Positions 1 to 7,862 of a stretch of 64,000 bases of DNA are shown piece after piece (positions within the stretch are counted from its first letter, which is position 1; every line of letters starts with the position of its first letter). Position numbers and translations under genes: made by a program. Origin of the DNA: JBFMFR01 sp040752025 (lineage in GTDB: Bacteria > Chloroflexota > Anaerolineae > Anaerolineales > UBA4823); assembly GCA_040752025.1 (NCBI GenBank), contig JBFMFR010000019.1, positions 37,982 through 101,981 on the forward strand, written 5' to 3'. The notes below the pieces were generated by a model, which did no database searches, had not been told where the DNA came from, and was given only the letters and a program-made list of their open reading frames with translations.

Positions 1-1084
1 CTCTGCCTCGGCAGCAATCGTGCGCTTCAGACCATCCTTCTAAACAGCCCTCGAATTCTTGCAGCAGGCGCGTCTTGCCCATCCCGGCGTCCCCTACAAC
101 AGTGATCGTTTTCGTCGCCCCGTTCTCAACCAACCCGGCGAACGCATCTTGTAGAATCGACAGTTCCATTTGCCGACCTATCAACTGCGTTCGGACGCCA
201 TGCACACCGCGGCCTTCGCGATAAAAATCGTCTCTTCGGGCGCGCAGCACTTCGTAAACCCGCACAGGTTCCGTCTTCCCCTTGACACTCAGAGGTTCTA
301 ACGCCTGCACGTCGAACAGCCCGCGTATATGCTGGTAAGTGTCTGCCGAAATCAAGACGCCTCCCACCGGGGCATTCTGCTCCAGGCGTGACGCCAGGTT
401 GATCGCGTCTCCCATCGCTGTATATTCCACACGCAAATCCGAGCCGACCTCGCCAACCACAACCAGGCCTGTATGGATACCCACGCGCACGTTGAAGCCC
501 TTGATGCCCCATTCTTGTTCCAGCTTGCTGGCATAAGCCTTCGATTCCTCCAAGATATCCAATGCGGCGCGCACCGCTCGTTCTGGGTCATCCTCGTGGC
601 TGATTGGCGCGCCAAAAAAGGCCAGGATCGCATCCCCCATCAGCCGCGCCAGCGTGCCCTCATGCTGATAAATCGGTTCGATCAAGAAATCGAATGCCCC
701 ATCCATGATCTCCATGACTTCTTCTGGGTCCAATTTTTCAGCCATTGCCGTTGAGCCTTTGACATCCGAAAACAGGATCGTCACCAGCCGCCGCTCGCGC
801 TCGACCTTGCCACGCGTAGCCAATAGCCGCTCGGCGAACTCCTTCGGGATCATGCGCTGTAGCCGGCGCGCCATAAGATCGCCTGGTAAATCTGGCACAG
901 GCTCATCTGCAAGCACGCGAACCCCTGGCTCTGTCTCCACCTTGTGCCCGCATGCCTGGCAAAAACGTGCCCCGCTGGTGATCTTAGCGCCACATCGCTT
1001 GCAAATCACCGCCAGCCGCGTTCCACAATTTGCGCAGAATTGCGCCGAATCGAGATTTTCGCTTCCACATGATGGACAAAACAT
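1..1084 (-). CDS. Double-zinc-ribbon class III adenylate/guanylate cyclase with AAA ATPase (partial, runs off left edge)
   Basis: The protein starts at the ATG ending at 1084 and is open for 361 codons to the window edge, so only its N-terminal part is visible. Residues 3-45 hold two zinc ribbons (Cys3/6/17/20 and Cys28/31/42/45). A class III nucleotide cyclase domain follows from about residue 99: metal Asp107 in LFSDVKGST, Asp151 in LMGDAILAFFG, and the AMGDAINLASRL signature near residue 215. A P-loop GDAGMGKT lies near residue 331 and begins an AAA/STAND ATPase, which in this family is normally followed by TPR repeats, presumably beyond the edge. It probably makes cAMP or cGMP under control of the ATPase sensor; the stimulus is unknown. 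The family and the cytosolic location are clear, the substrate is not. Confidence 0.9.
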   Translation of the reverse strand, partial: MFCPSCGSENLDSAQFCANCGTRLAVICKRCGAKITSGARFCQACGHKVETEPGVRVLADEPVPDLPGDLMARRLQRMIPKEFAERLLATRGKVERERRLVTILFSDVKGSTAMAEKLDPEEVMEIMDGAFDFLIEPIYQHEGTLARLMGDAILAFFGAPISHEDDPERAVRAALDILEESKAYASKLEQEWGIKGFNVRVGIHTGLVVVGEVGSDLRVEYTAMGDAINLASRLEQNAPVGGVLISADTYQHIRGLFDVQALEPLSVKGKTEPVRVYEVLRARRDDFYREGRGVHGVRTQLIGRQMELSILQDAFAGLVENGATKTITVVGDAGMGKTRLLQEFEGCLEGWSEAHDCCRGR

Positions 1085-1332
1085 AATCTTCTCCTGGGTT
1101 CTTATATTTTAGGGCAGGTCCGGCTCCAATGCAAGCTTTCTCATAGAAAATCGGCTTTTTTAGTTGAGAAAAGTGGGTGATGCCAGAATCACCCCATTGG
1201 GCAGACGAATTTCCTCCCCAGGAATACAAAAATGTTGATGACAATCCTCTCAAACTTTGGTAAATTTAGATCGTCAAGCTCTGAATTGTACATCTCATCG
1301 TTTGCATCTATCGCTTTTTGAGTGACCGCCTG

Positions 1333-3138
1333 ATGAACAACCTGAAAACCAACTCTATTCCCGACCTTCTCCCTTTCCGCCGTCTGGCGCTTGCCACAAC
1401 CATTGTACTGTTTCTGGTCATTGTTACTGGGAGTATCCTGCGCACGGTTAGCCCAGGGAATAGCTGCCCGGATTGGCCCACCTGCTTCAATACCTGGATG
1501 CCTCCAGACAATCAAGGCCCTTTGATTGACTATGCGCACAGAGCGGCCACTGTTCTGGCAGTCATCCTGGCGCTCGGCTTTGCCGTTCTGGCGCTGATTC
1601 GCCACCGCCAACAGCCTTTACTGTTCTGGTTCGCCCAGGTTGCCATGTTCCTGATGAGTGTACAAGTTGCTCTGGGAGCAGCCCTGGCATTGAACTTACT
1701 ATCCTCTTCGCAGGCCTGGCTTTCCACCCTCCACCTGGGGTTTTCTTTGCTCGCTCTAGCAGCCTCACTCACCGCCACTTTAGCAGCATTTGGTGTAGCC
1801 ATTCCCCACAATCTCGCTTGGTCTGGTTTTACCCGCCTTTCCTTGCTGACTACCCTGGCGGTTTTCCTTCTACTGGTCAGCGGCGCAATCGTAGCTGGTA
1901 GCCAGGCATCCTCGACCTGCCAGGCATGGCCTTTGTGTGACACTTTCCCCTCTAACAGTGCCGCCTGGATCAATCTCTCTCATCGCGGCTTAGTTGCCCT
2001 GGCAGGAATATTGCTGTTTACATTGCTCGTGCAGGCCTGGCGCACACAGCGCACCCAAACCCCCGTAATCACAGCGACCACTGCCGCTGCGGTGTTGTTT
2101 CTCGCTCAGGCGTTGTTAGGTGCTCGCATGGTGCAAGGCTTCCCGGGTTACCTGCTGGTTCTGCATACGGCCACAGCCGTTGCCGTCTGGGCCGTATTAG
2201 TGGTGCAGTTCATTACCGTTCTGCATGCCAACCGCGCCAGCGAACAGGAAAGCCTCGAAGCCGCCAGCCTCCGCGGGCGCAAAGGTCTGCTCAAAGATCT
2301 ACTGTTACTCACCAAACCCATTGTGGTGCTCCTGCTCTTGGTCACCACCTACGCCGGGATGGTGATCGGCGCTCGAGAATGGCCCGCTTTCCCCGTCGCC
2401 TTTTGGACTCTCGTAGGAGGCTTCATGGCGGCCGGCGGATCGGGAGCCATCAACCAATACATCGATCGCTACGACGACCAAAAAATGCAGCGCACCCAAA
2501 AGCGTCCCATCCCCGCTGGCCGCCTGACCCCGGGCGAGGGTTTAGCCTTCGGAGTTGCCATGACCCTGGCCTCATTTTACCTGGTGACAGCCTATGTCAA
2601 CTTATTGGCAGCCTTGCTCACTTTGGCAGGCATAATCTATTATGTGTTGATCTACAGCATCTTCCTGAAAAAGACCACTGTTCAAAACATCGTCATCGGC
2701 GGCGGTGCAGGCGCCATCCCACCCCTGGTTGGTTGGGCCGCTGCTACCGGCAGTTTGAACATTCCTTCGCTGTTCTTGTTCGCCGTCGTTTTCATGTGGA
2801 CTCCACCGCACTTCTGGGCATTGGCGTTGGTGCGGCGCAAAGATTATGCCCGTGCTGGCGTGCCCATGCTGCCGGTCGTGCGCGGCGAGGCTGAAACCCG
2901 CTGGCAGATTTTTATCTACACCCTGGAGCTCGTCGCTCTAACCCTGGTTTTGCCCATCTTCGGGTTGGGGGGCGGCATTTATCTGGTTGGAGCTGGCATG
3001 CTCGGCCTCTGGCTGCTCTCTACCGCCTACCGGGTCTGGAAACAGGGTGGCAATAAGCTGGCCTGGAAAATGTACCGCTATTCCAGCATGTACCTGGCCT
3101 TCATCTTCCTCGTCTTGATGATCGATCGATTAGTGTAG
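1333..3138 (+). CDS. ctaA-ctaB: Fused heme A synthase (CtaA/COX15) - protoheme IX farnesyltransferase (CtaB/COX10)
   Basis: One reading frame carries both steps from heme B to heme A. The N-terminal half is CtaA-like, with eight helices expected. It has four heme-ligand-type histidines at about 69, 134, 217 and 278, and two ECL-type Cys pairs (SCPDWPTC at 45-51 and TCQAWPLC at about 196-202). The usual Glu three residues before the first His is Asp66 here. From about residue 320 it is a UbiA/CtaB prenyltransferase: NQYIDRYDDQKM followed by RTQKRPIP, and later MWTPPHFWALALV and RKDYARAGVPMLP. The enzyme is an integral membrane protein that would farnesylate heme B to heme O and then oxidise it to heme A for a heme-copper oxidase. 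I chose ATG 1333, with GAGTGA 8 bases upstream; an in-frame TTG at 1318 is an alternative. No cox genes adjoin it. Confidence 0.93.
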   Translation: MNNLKTNSIPDLLPFRRLALATTIVLFLVIVTGSILRTVSPGNSCPDWPTCFNTWMPPDNQGPLIDYAHRAATVLAVILALGFAVLALIRHRQQPLLFWFAQVAMFLMSVQVALGAALALNLLSSSQAWLSTLHLGFSLLALAASLTATLAAFGVAIPHNLAWSGFTRLSLLTTLAVFLLLVSGAIVAGSQASSTCQAWPLCDTFPSNSAAWINLSHRGLVALAGILLFTLLVQAWRTQRTQTPVITATTAAAVLFLAQALLGARMVQGFPGYLLVLHTATAVAVWAVLVVQFITVLHANRASEQESLEAASLRGRKGLLKDLLLLTKPIVVLLLLVTTYAGMVIGAREWPAFPVAFWTLVGGFMAAGGSGAINQYIDRYDDQKMQRTQKRPIPAGRLTPGEGLAFGVAMTLASFYLVTAYVNLLAALLTLAGIIYYVLIYSIFLKKTTVQNIVIGGGAGAIPPLVGWAAATGSLNIPSLFLFAVVFMWTPPHFWALALVRRKDYARAGVPMLPVVRGEAETRWQIFIYTLELVALTLVLPIFGLGGGIYLVGAGMLGLWLLSTAYRVWKQGGNKLAWKMYRYSSMYLAFIFLVLMIDRLV

Positions 3139-3159
3139 GCTTCTAATCTGGGATGCCAT

Positions 3160-4803
3160 TCACTTCACCACCAGGGTATATTTTTGTTGGATAGGAGTCT
3201 TGGAATTGTAAGTATCCAACTTCCCATCCTTATTCACATCATACCCATCCGTGATCTCCTGTGAGAAAGTAAAATCGACCTGGATACTGTAAGTACCCGA
3301 AGAATATGAGCCAAGATCGATCGTGTAATACACCCAATACGCCCCATCCAGGTTCGTTCCACACGGCACTTCGGACATGGACAGCAGATCCGATTGTAGC
3401 TCCCCTTGCAAACGCGAGCCATTGATCGTCAGGCGTACGTTGATCGCCGGGCGCGTTTCTCGCGCCAGGTCAGCGCCTTTCACTCCCCACAACCCATAGA
3501 TCAAATGAATTGGGCGATTTGCCTGAACCGTGAACGATTTACCGCAAGAAGGGCGCAAATATAATACTTGCGGAGGTAGCGAGGTGGGCGTATCGCTTGG
3601 CAAAACTCGAGTTGGCGTTGAGGTATTGGTAGCTGTAGGTAAAATTTTCGCCTGTGTAGCGACTGGGCGCGTTGGCGATGGTGTAACTCGCGGCGACGAT
3701 GTAACTCGCCTGGTGTTGGTAGCCACCGGCTCATCTGCTATCGAAGCACTGGTCACACGCGCGCTGGTAGGCGCTGGCGGGGCCGGAGTCGCAGGCGCGC
3801 CTCCCATCAAATTGTAAACCACCAAAACACACAATACTACAAACAGGCCGATAACTGCAAATCCCCAGGCGGGGATCTTGGCCCCTGAGGCCGCTCGCGC
3901 TTGTCCAACCTGTGGCAGCGCCACTGCCTGCGTTCTGCTGGCGCCAATTTGCGTTGCCCCATCTACCTGCACCGTTGCCGGCCAGGGTTTGGAGGCTGTA
4001 GCCTGTATAACGAGGGCCTGCTTGAAAGCCGCCGTGCTTTGGAAACGTTGGTCTGGCTGCAACTGCATTGCCCGCCCCAATGCCGCTACACTGTTGCGCG
4101 ACACAGCCAGATTCATACTCCCCAGGGAAGGAAGCCTGTCGCCTGTAGCTCGTTGGATGCTCTCTTGTGGCTGCTGACCAGACAAAAGATGGTATAGAGT
4201 GGCCCCTAAAGCATAAACATCCGTCCGGGCATCCGTTCGGCCTTGCCCATACTGTTCCAGGGGTGAATATCCTGGTGTAACTGCCCTTGCTCCTATGGTG
4301 GTCCTTAGATGTGGGTCATACACCTTGGCAATCCCGAAATCTACCAGCACAGCCCTGCCGTCTGGCCGGACGCGGATGTTAGCCGGCTTGATATCCCGAT
4401 GGATTATCGGCGGATTCTGGTTGTGCAGATAAATCAGCGCATCGCACACCTGCAAAATCCAGGGCAACACTTGCGCCTCGGGCAGTGGACCGCCTGCCCG
4501 GTCCAGCTTCTCCTGCAAATCTTCGCCCTCGATATACTCCATCACCATGTATTGCCCTTGCCCGGCAATGCTGAACGAATCAATTACCCGCGGCAACCCC
4601 TGGTGATTTAGCGAATACAGCATCGAAGCTTCATGCCGGAATTGTCGTTGTGCTTCTGGAGAGGTATCCAGGCTTTCCTTGACCGCGCATGGCGCTTGAA
4701 GATTCAAATCCCAGGCGCGGTAGACCGCCCCAAAACCGCCCTGCCCCAGTAATTTGACGATCCGATAACGGCTATTCAGAACCTGGCCTGTAGCTAAAGG
4801 CAT
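3160..4803 (-). CDS. Transmembrane Ser/Thr protein kinase (PknB-like)
   Basis: 547 residues. The Hanks-type kinase domain spans about 13-265: glycine loop GQGGFGAVYRA (20-30), Lys42 in AVKESL, catalytic HRDIKPAN at 135-142 and DFGIAK from Asp155. A threonine-rich activation segment (TTIGARAVTPGYSPLEQYG) follows. After a linker there is one transmembrane helix (FAVIGLFVVLCVLVV, about residues 315-330), a Pro/Thr/Ser-rich stalk, and an extracytoplasmic domain of about 130 residues with no PASTA repeats. It probably senses something outside the cell and phosphorylates cytosolic targets. The longest frame begins at 4830, but the ATG at 4803 has GGGAGAAG just upstream and starts the conserved kinase N-terminus, so I used it. 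The gene converges on ctaA-ctaB with a 21-base gap. Confidence 0.93.
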   Translation of the reverse strand: MPLATGQVLNSRYRIVKLLGQGGFGAVYRAWDLNLQAPCAVKESLDTSPEAQRQFRHEASMLYSLNHQGLPRVIDSFSIAGQGQYMVMEYIEGEDLQEKLDRAGGPLPEAQVLPWILQVCDALIYLHNQNPPIIHRDIKPANIRVRPDGRAVLVDFGIAKVYDPHLRTTIGARAVTPGYSPLEQYGQGRTDARTDVYALGATLYHLLSGQQPQESIQRATGDRLPSLGSMNLAVSRNSVAALGRAMQLQPDQRFQSTAAFKQALVIQATASKPWPATVQVDGATQIGASRTQAVALPQVGQARAASGAKIPAWGFAVIGLFVVLCVLVVYNLMGGAPATPAPPAPTSARVTSASIADEPVATNTRRVTSSPRVTPSPTRPVATQAKILPTATNTSTPTRVLPSDTPTSLPPQVLYLRPSCGKSFTVQANRPIHLIYGLWGVKGADLARETRPAINVRLTINGSRLQGELQSDLLSMSEVPCGTNLDGAYWVYYTIDLGSYSSGTYSIQVDFTFSQEITDGYDVNKDGKLDTYNSKTPIQQKYTLVVK

Positions 4804-4834
4804 GTTCTTCTCCCAAGAAATGGATACCATTATT

Positions 4835-4874
4835 ATAAACGAGGCTGATCGCTAATTGCGACAGCCTCGTTTAT
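4835..4874. terminator. Bidirectional-type hairpin between the MerB-like gene and the kinase gene
   Basis: A 13-bp perfect stem (ATAAACGAGGCTG at 4835-4847 with its complement at 4862-4874) encloses a second small stem, TCGC/GCGA. The outer arms start and end in A/T runs, which suits termination in either direction. It lies 16 bases after the TGA at 4891, but about 190 bases after the in-frame TGA at 5065. This placement fits the MerB-like gene really ending at 4891. Confidence 0.7.
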
Positions 4875-4890
4875 CGTGACGAACTGGCGT

Positions 4891-5667
4891 TCATCTTTCC
4901 TGGAAAGTCCGTAATTCCTCCAGGGGGATATTGAATATTGGCCCTTGTGTCCAGGGCGTTAGCCAAGCCGCCTGTTCCAAAGTCAGGTATAACCCTTTCA
5001 AGTTGCTCATCTTACTGCGGTATCCACGTGCGTGTTCTTCTGACCAGAAGAAAACCGAGTTCATTCAGAAAGCATCGATGATGCTGGGATCCTCAAGCGT
5101 TTCAAAATCGATCAGAGGGATGAACACAATTGGATCAGCGCCTTGCTCAGTAACACGGAAGTTGAGCTTTTCATCAAACTCAATATTCAGGGATTGTTTA
5201 CAACAGGCACAACTGGTTTGAATATGGACCTTGAGAGGTGTTTTTCGAAGTTGCCCTTGCACGAAGGGCACCGCTACCGCGTCGATCGCTCAAGCTGCAT
5301 GACATTGCTCACCCGTATCGAATGAAACCCGGTGTGGCGTTGCCTCGCTCGTTACAGGGTATGCCCAATGCACTTCCCCTTGTTTATTGCGATACAAAAA
5401 AGTCATCCCCTTTTCAAGCTCATCCAAAATGATTGCCAGCTTCCCTTCTGGAATGCTCAATTCCTGAGAGATAAAAGTTGGCGAAAGCGGCTTGCCCGTC
5501 CGTGGAATTTCAGTGACCACAAAATTACGCACCCGGTGGTGATCTTCGGACATGAAACTTAAGCTGGCATAACTGTGCTGCACTCGTTTGGGCAACTGGC
5601 TTTTCCACAACTGGGTGGGCAAGGGCAGCAAAAAACGCCAGATACCCATCAACAGACTTTCTTTCAT
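4891..5667 (-). CDS. Alkylmercury lyase (MerB)-like protein, candidate double selenoprotein with two in-frame UGA codons
   Basis: Read from ATG 5667, the frame meets TGA at 5292-5290 and again at 5067-5065, then ends at TGA 4893-4891. If both internal TGAs are Sec (U), the product has 258 residues. A winged-helix MerB-type N-terminus (about 45-110) is followed by HAAUAIDAVAVPFVQG, matching the MerB motif WCALDTL with U126 at Cys96 and Asp129 at Asp99 (E. coli R831b numbering). DAFUMNSVFFWSEEHARGY then places U201 at MerB Cys159, and LYLTLEQA matches the tail helix. MerB breaks C-Hg bonds by protonolysis using these two Cys and the Asp. Each TGA is followed by a perfect hairpin at SECIS distance. 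Homology continues across both TGAs, and TGA is an ordinary stop elsewhere in the window. The start overlaps the TetR stop (TAATG), implying translational coupling. A pseudogene with two nonsense changes is the alternative but unlikely. No sel genes are in view. Confidence 0.82.
5035..5052 (-). promoter_or_regulatory. SECIS-like hairpin after the second in-frame UGA
   Basis: On the minus strand, TTCTTCT (5052-5046), loop GGTC (5045-5042) and AGAAGAA (5041-5035) form a perfect 7-bp stem. The loop starts 19 bases after the TGA at 5067-5065. The GGUC loop recalls the AGGUCU apical loop of the E. coli fdhF SECIS. It meets the distance and loop-G rules for bacterial SECIS elements. Confidence 0.7.
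5252..5270 (-). promoter_or_regulatory. SECIS-like hairpin after the first in-frame UGA
   Basis: On the minus strand, TGCCCTT (5270-5264), loop CGTGC (5263-5259) and AAGGGCA (5258-5252) form a perfect 7-bp stem with a 5-base loop. The loop starts 26 bases after the TGA at 5292-5290, inside the 16-37 base range known for bacterial SECIS elements, and has G at its second position as the consensus requires. Binding by SelB is inferred, not shown. Confidence 0.7.
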
Positions 5668-6323
5668 TAGTTTTCCCTTTCTATTTTAGTATGACCACGA
5701 TCTTCATCTGGTTTCAAGCCCTCGTACAAAAGCGAAACCAGCGCTTCGGGTAATTCAGCCACATCATCTAAATGCATAGGAACATCGAGCAAATCCAATA
5801 CGATCAGGCCAATGTGTAGTGCGGTAAGCGCTCGTGCCGTCAGGCGATAATTTACTGGGCGAATGTGCCCTCCGGCTGCACGCGCCTCCAGATGCTTGCT
5901 CATCGCGCTCAAAGTATGCACAATCGATTGACTGTGATAGCGCTCTCGCAGCACGGGGTCAACCAGTAACTCCGGGAGTATCGCCCGGAATATCTCCTTA
6001 TGGGCGAAATACGCTTCCAGGCGTTGGTGCATCAATGCTCCGAAAGTTTGGCGGAAGTCAGCCGCAGAAAGCCCCTCAAATTTCCCTTCATCGGTTTCGA
6101 CCTCGATCAGGTGATCCAGGATCCCCAACAGCAAATCGGCTTTGTTCTCGAAGTAGTTGTAGATCGTGCCATCGGCAATTCCCGCGCATTCCGCCACCTG
6201 CCGGATCGTCGCCCGATGATAGCCGCGCTCGGCGAACACCCGGGCAGCCGCATTCAAAATTTGCGCACGCCTGGCTTGCGTCAAAATTTCCTGGATCGAA
6301 TCGCTTGGCTGATTCTTTGCCAT
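5667..6323 (-). CDS. TetR/AcrR-family transcriptional regulator
   Basis: 218 residues. The N-terminal TetR helix-turn-helix is clear (ILNAAARVFAERGYHRATI ... ADGTIYNYFENKADLL, about residues 18-65). The C-terminal ligand-binding region has QTFGALMHQRLEAYFAHKEIFR and resembles the TetR_C families of efflux and fatty-acid regulators. The longest frame begins with TTG at 6338, but ATG 6323 has AAAGGAG five bases upstream and is the better start. Its stop overlaps the start of the MerB-like gene (TAATG), so both are one transcript. A palindrome that could be its operator lies about 40 bases upstream. The inducer is unknown; the partner gene suggests an organometal or metal(loid) stress signal, which is only inference. 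Confidence 0.93.
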   Translation of the reverse strand: MAKNQPSDSIQEILTQARRAQILNAAARVFAERGYHRATIRQVAECAGIADGTIYNYFENKADLLLGILDHLIEVETDEGKFEGLSAADFRQTFGALMHQRLEAYFAHKEIFRAILPELLVDPVLRERYHSQSIVHTLSAMSKHLEARAAGGHIRPVNYRLTARALTALHIGLIVLDLLDVPMHLDDVAELPEALVSLLYEGLKPDEDRGHTKIEREN

Positions 6324-6360
6324 CCCGGCTCCTTTCAATTTCTGAATTTCTATTCATTTG

Positions 6361-6383
6361 CTTGAACGCCCGTTCATTTCAAG
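6361..6383. promoter_or_regulatory. Probable TetR operator (TGAACG-CC-CGTTCA palindrome)
   Basis: A perfect 14-bp palindrome, TGAACGCCCGTTCA (6363-6376), is nested in a wider CTTGAA...TTCAAG repeat (6361-6383) directly upstream of the TetR gene. TGAAC/GTTCA half-sites are typical of autoregulated TetR repressors. It sits between this operon and the divergent lipoprotein gene and could affect both. Confidence 0.65.
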
Positions 6384-6441
6384 TATATCGCCATCTTTCG
6401 GTTCTGTCAACCCAACTAGGGCTCGAAATCTTACAAGACTC

Positions 6442-6470
6442 TTACATTAATTGCACAATTGCGATATAAT
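6442..6470 (+). promoter_or_regulatory. Sigma-70-type promoter of the lipoprotein gene
   Basis: TTACAT (6442-6447), a 17-base spacer and a perfect TATAAT (6465-6470) lie 63 bases before the lipoprotein start codon. Transcription should begin near 6477, just before a leader hairpin. Confidence 0.6.
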
Positions 6471-6485
6471 ATATCCACATCAGCC

Positions 6486-6504
6486 CCGAGCCACTTCGGC
6501 TCGG
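6486..6504 (+). promoter_or_regulatory. Leader hairpin before the lipoprotein gene
   Basis: CCGAGCC (6486-6492) pairs with GGCTCGG (6498-6504) around ACTTC, followed by ATTTTC. It lies in the predicted 5' leader. It could stabilise the mRNA or attenuate transcription; the T-run is short, so a true terminator is doubtful. Confidence 0.45.
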
Positions 6505-6532
6505 ATTTTCCATCTGAAAGGTATTGCTCCAT

Positions 6533-7726
6533 ATGAAAACTCGCTTTTTGGCTCTCATTCTTCTCATAGCGCTTATGCAAATGGCCTGCGCGTTAGTTGG
6601 CGGTGCGCCAGATGCCACGCAAGCCCCAGTTGCCACCAACGCTCCTACCCGGGCTGCTACTCAACCATCAGGTCAGGCAGCCACCCAACCAGCTCCCACG
6701 GCGACTCAAGCCGAGCCCACCGCCATACAGCCAGCCCCAACGCCCGACCAATCGAAAGCCCCGGCCGGCCCGGCTTCGCTCGACCTGAGCGATGCAACCT
6801 TGTTCCAGATTACACTCACTGATTACACCGAGCGCTATCTCGACCAGATCGAAGGCCTGGATCCAGGCAACTCCCCGTTTACCATGCGCATCAGCCTGGA
6901 AACGCGCTACCAGAGCCAGCCCAGCACGGCCTGGTACTCGATCAATGGTCTGATGGGTGATGAGTTTAAAACCGATTCCGCCATTGTGGATGGTCAGCTT
7001 TACACAATCAGCGTAGATGGCTCCTGCACAACCTCCGCCCCAGGCGATCCTCCCCCCAGCCCATACACATCCCTATCGGCGGTTCTCACCGGCCAGGCGC
7101 AGCAAGTTGAAACTGGCGTAGAGATCAACGGCTTTATCACAGACCGCTACGCTATTCAGGTGGAAAACCTGGTTCCCGATGCGCAAATCGAGCTTAAAGA
7201 GACAATAACAGACGGCGATTCAACCTCGACCACCACCACCACCATCCACCTGCAAGGCACAGGCAATCTGTACCGGGCGCGCCTCGGCGGTTTCGTAGTT
7301 CGCCTGGAATTAGCAGATAGCGCCACGGCAACCGAGAACGATTTCTTCTTTGCCCCAGGCAGTGAGATGAAATCCTCGCGCTCCTTTGAGCTGATTCAGA
7401 CGCTTCCCGACATGGCTCCTATCGCCCCGCCATCAGGGTGCCAGGTCGCAACTACCGGAGGTGGAGACGATGCCGCCTACCCGATGATGGATGATGCCAC
7501 AGTTGTCATGCAAGATTCTGGTAATCTTTTCTACCAGACCAACCATTCGCTGCAAGAAGTGCAGCAGTTTTACCTCGCCGAAATGGTTGTGGCCGGCTGG
7601 AAAAAAACTAACGAAACCACCCTCGGCATGATCGTTGTACTCACTTTCGCCAAAAATGGCCAATCGATCTCGATCACGCTGATGGAAACGGGCGACACGG
7701 TCTCCGTTCAAATCACGCCGGAATGA
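6533..7726 (+). CDS. Putative surface lipoprotein, function unknown
   Basis: 397 residues from ATG 6533 (AAAGG 12 bases upstream; an in-frame TTG at 6524 is less likely). The N-terminus is a basic stretch and hydrophobic helix ending in LMQMAC, a relaxed lipobox, followed by a Thr/Pro/Ala/Gln-rich linker of about 60 residues that would span the cell wall. The body is rich in beta-type segments, with two Cys (about 160 and 298) that could pair. The C-terminal 80 residues (DDATVVMQDSGNLFYQ ... VSVQITPE) resemble the small domains of extracytoplasmic lipoproteins seen in Chloroflexota. I do not recognise a family with a known activity. The gene stands alone, with its own promoter and a strong terminator. 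Confidence 0.8.
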   Translation: MKTRFLALILLIALMQMACALVGGAPDATQAPVATNAPTRAATQPSGQAATQPAPTATQAEPTAIQPAPTPDQSKAPAGPASLDLSDATLFQITLTDYTERYLDQIEGLDPGNSPFTMRISLETRYQSQPSTAWYSINGLMGDEFKTDSAIVDGQLYTISVDGSCTTSAPGDPPPSPYTSLSAVLTGQAQQVETGVEINGFITDRYAIQVENLVPDAQIELKETITDGDSTSTTTTTIHLQGTGNLYRARLGGFVVRLELADSATATENDFFFAPGSEMKSSRSFELIQTLPDMAPIAPPSGCQVATTGGGDDAAYPMMDDATVVMQDSGNLFYQTNHSLQEVQQFYLAEMVVAGWKKTNETTLGMIVVLTFAKNGQSISITLMETGDTVSVQITPE

Positions 7727-7749
7727 GTCCTCCAACCTGACCTGGCACA

Positions 7750-7783
7750 GCGGGGCCTCTTCGAGCATGAGGCCCCGCTTTTC
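7750..7783 (+). terminator. Rho-independent terminator
   Basis: GCGGGGCCTC (7750-7759) and GAGGCCCCGC (7769-7778) form a perfect 10-bp stem followed by TTTTC. It ends the lipoprotein transcript. Confidence 0.9.
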
Positions 7784-7862
7784 ATTCTCGCCGTCAATCT
7801 GACAAAAGTATTAACCGCTGCCACAGATTCCTGGGTATACTTATCCTCCGAGACTCTACACC

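Noticed and set aside
5065..5667. Reading the MerB-like locus as two separate small genes (5290-5667 and 5065-5271) or as a frameshifted gene
   Set aside because: Both pieces and the stretch down to 4891 are in one frame with no shift; only two TGA codons interrupt it, both at catalytic Cys columns.
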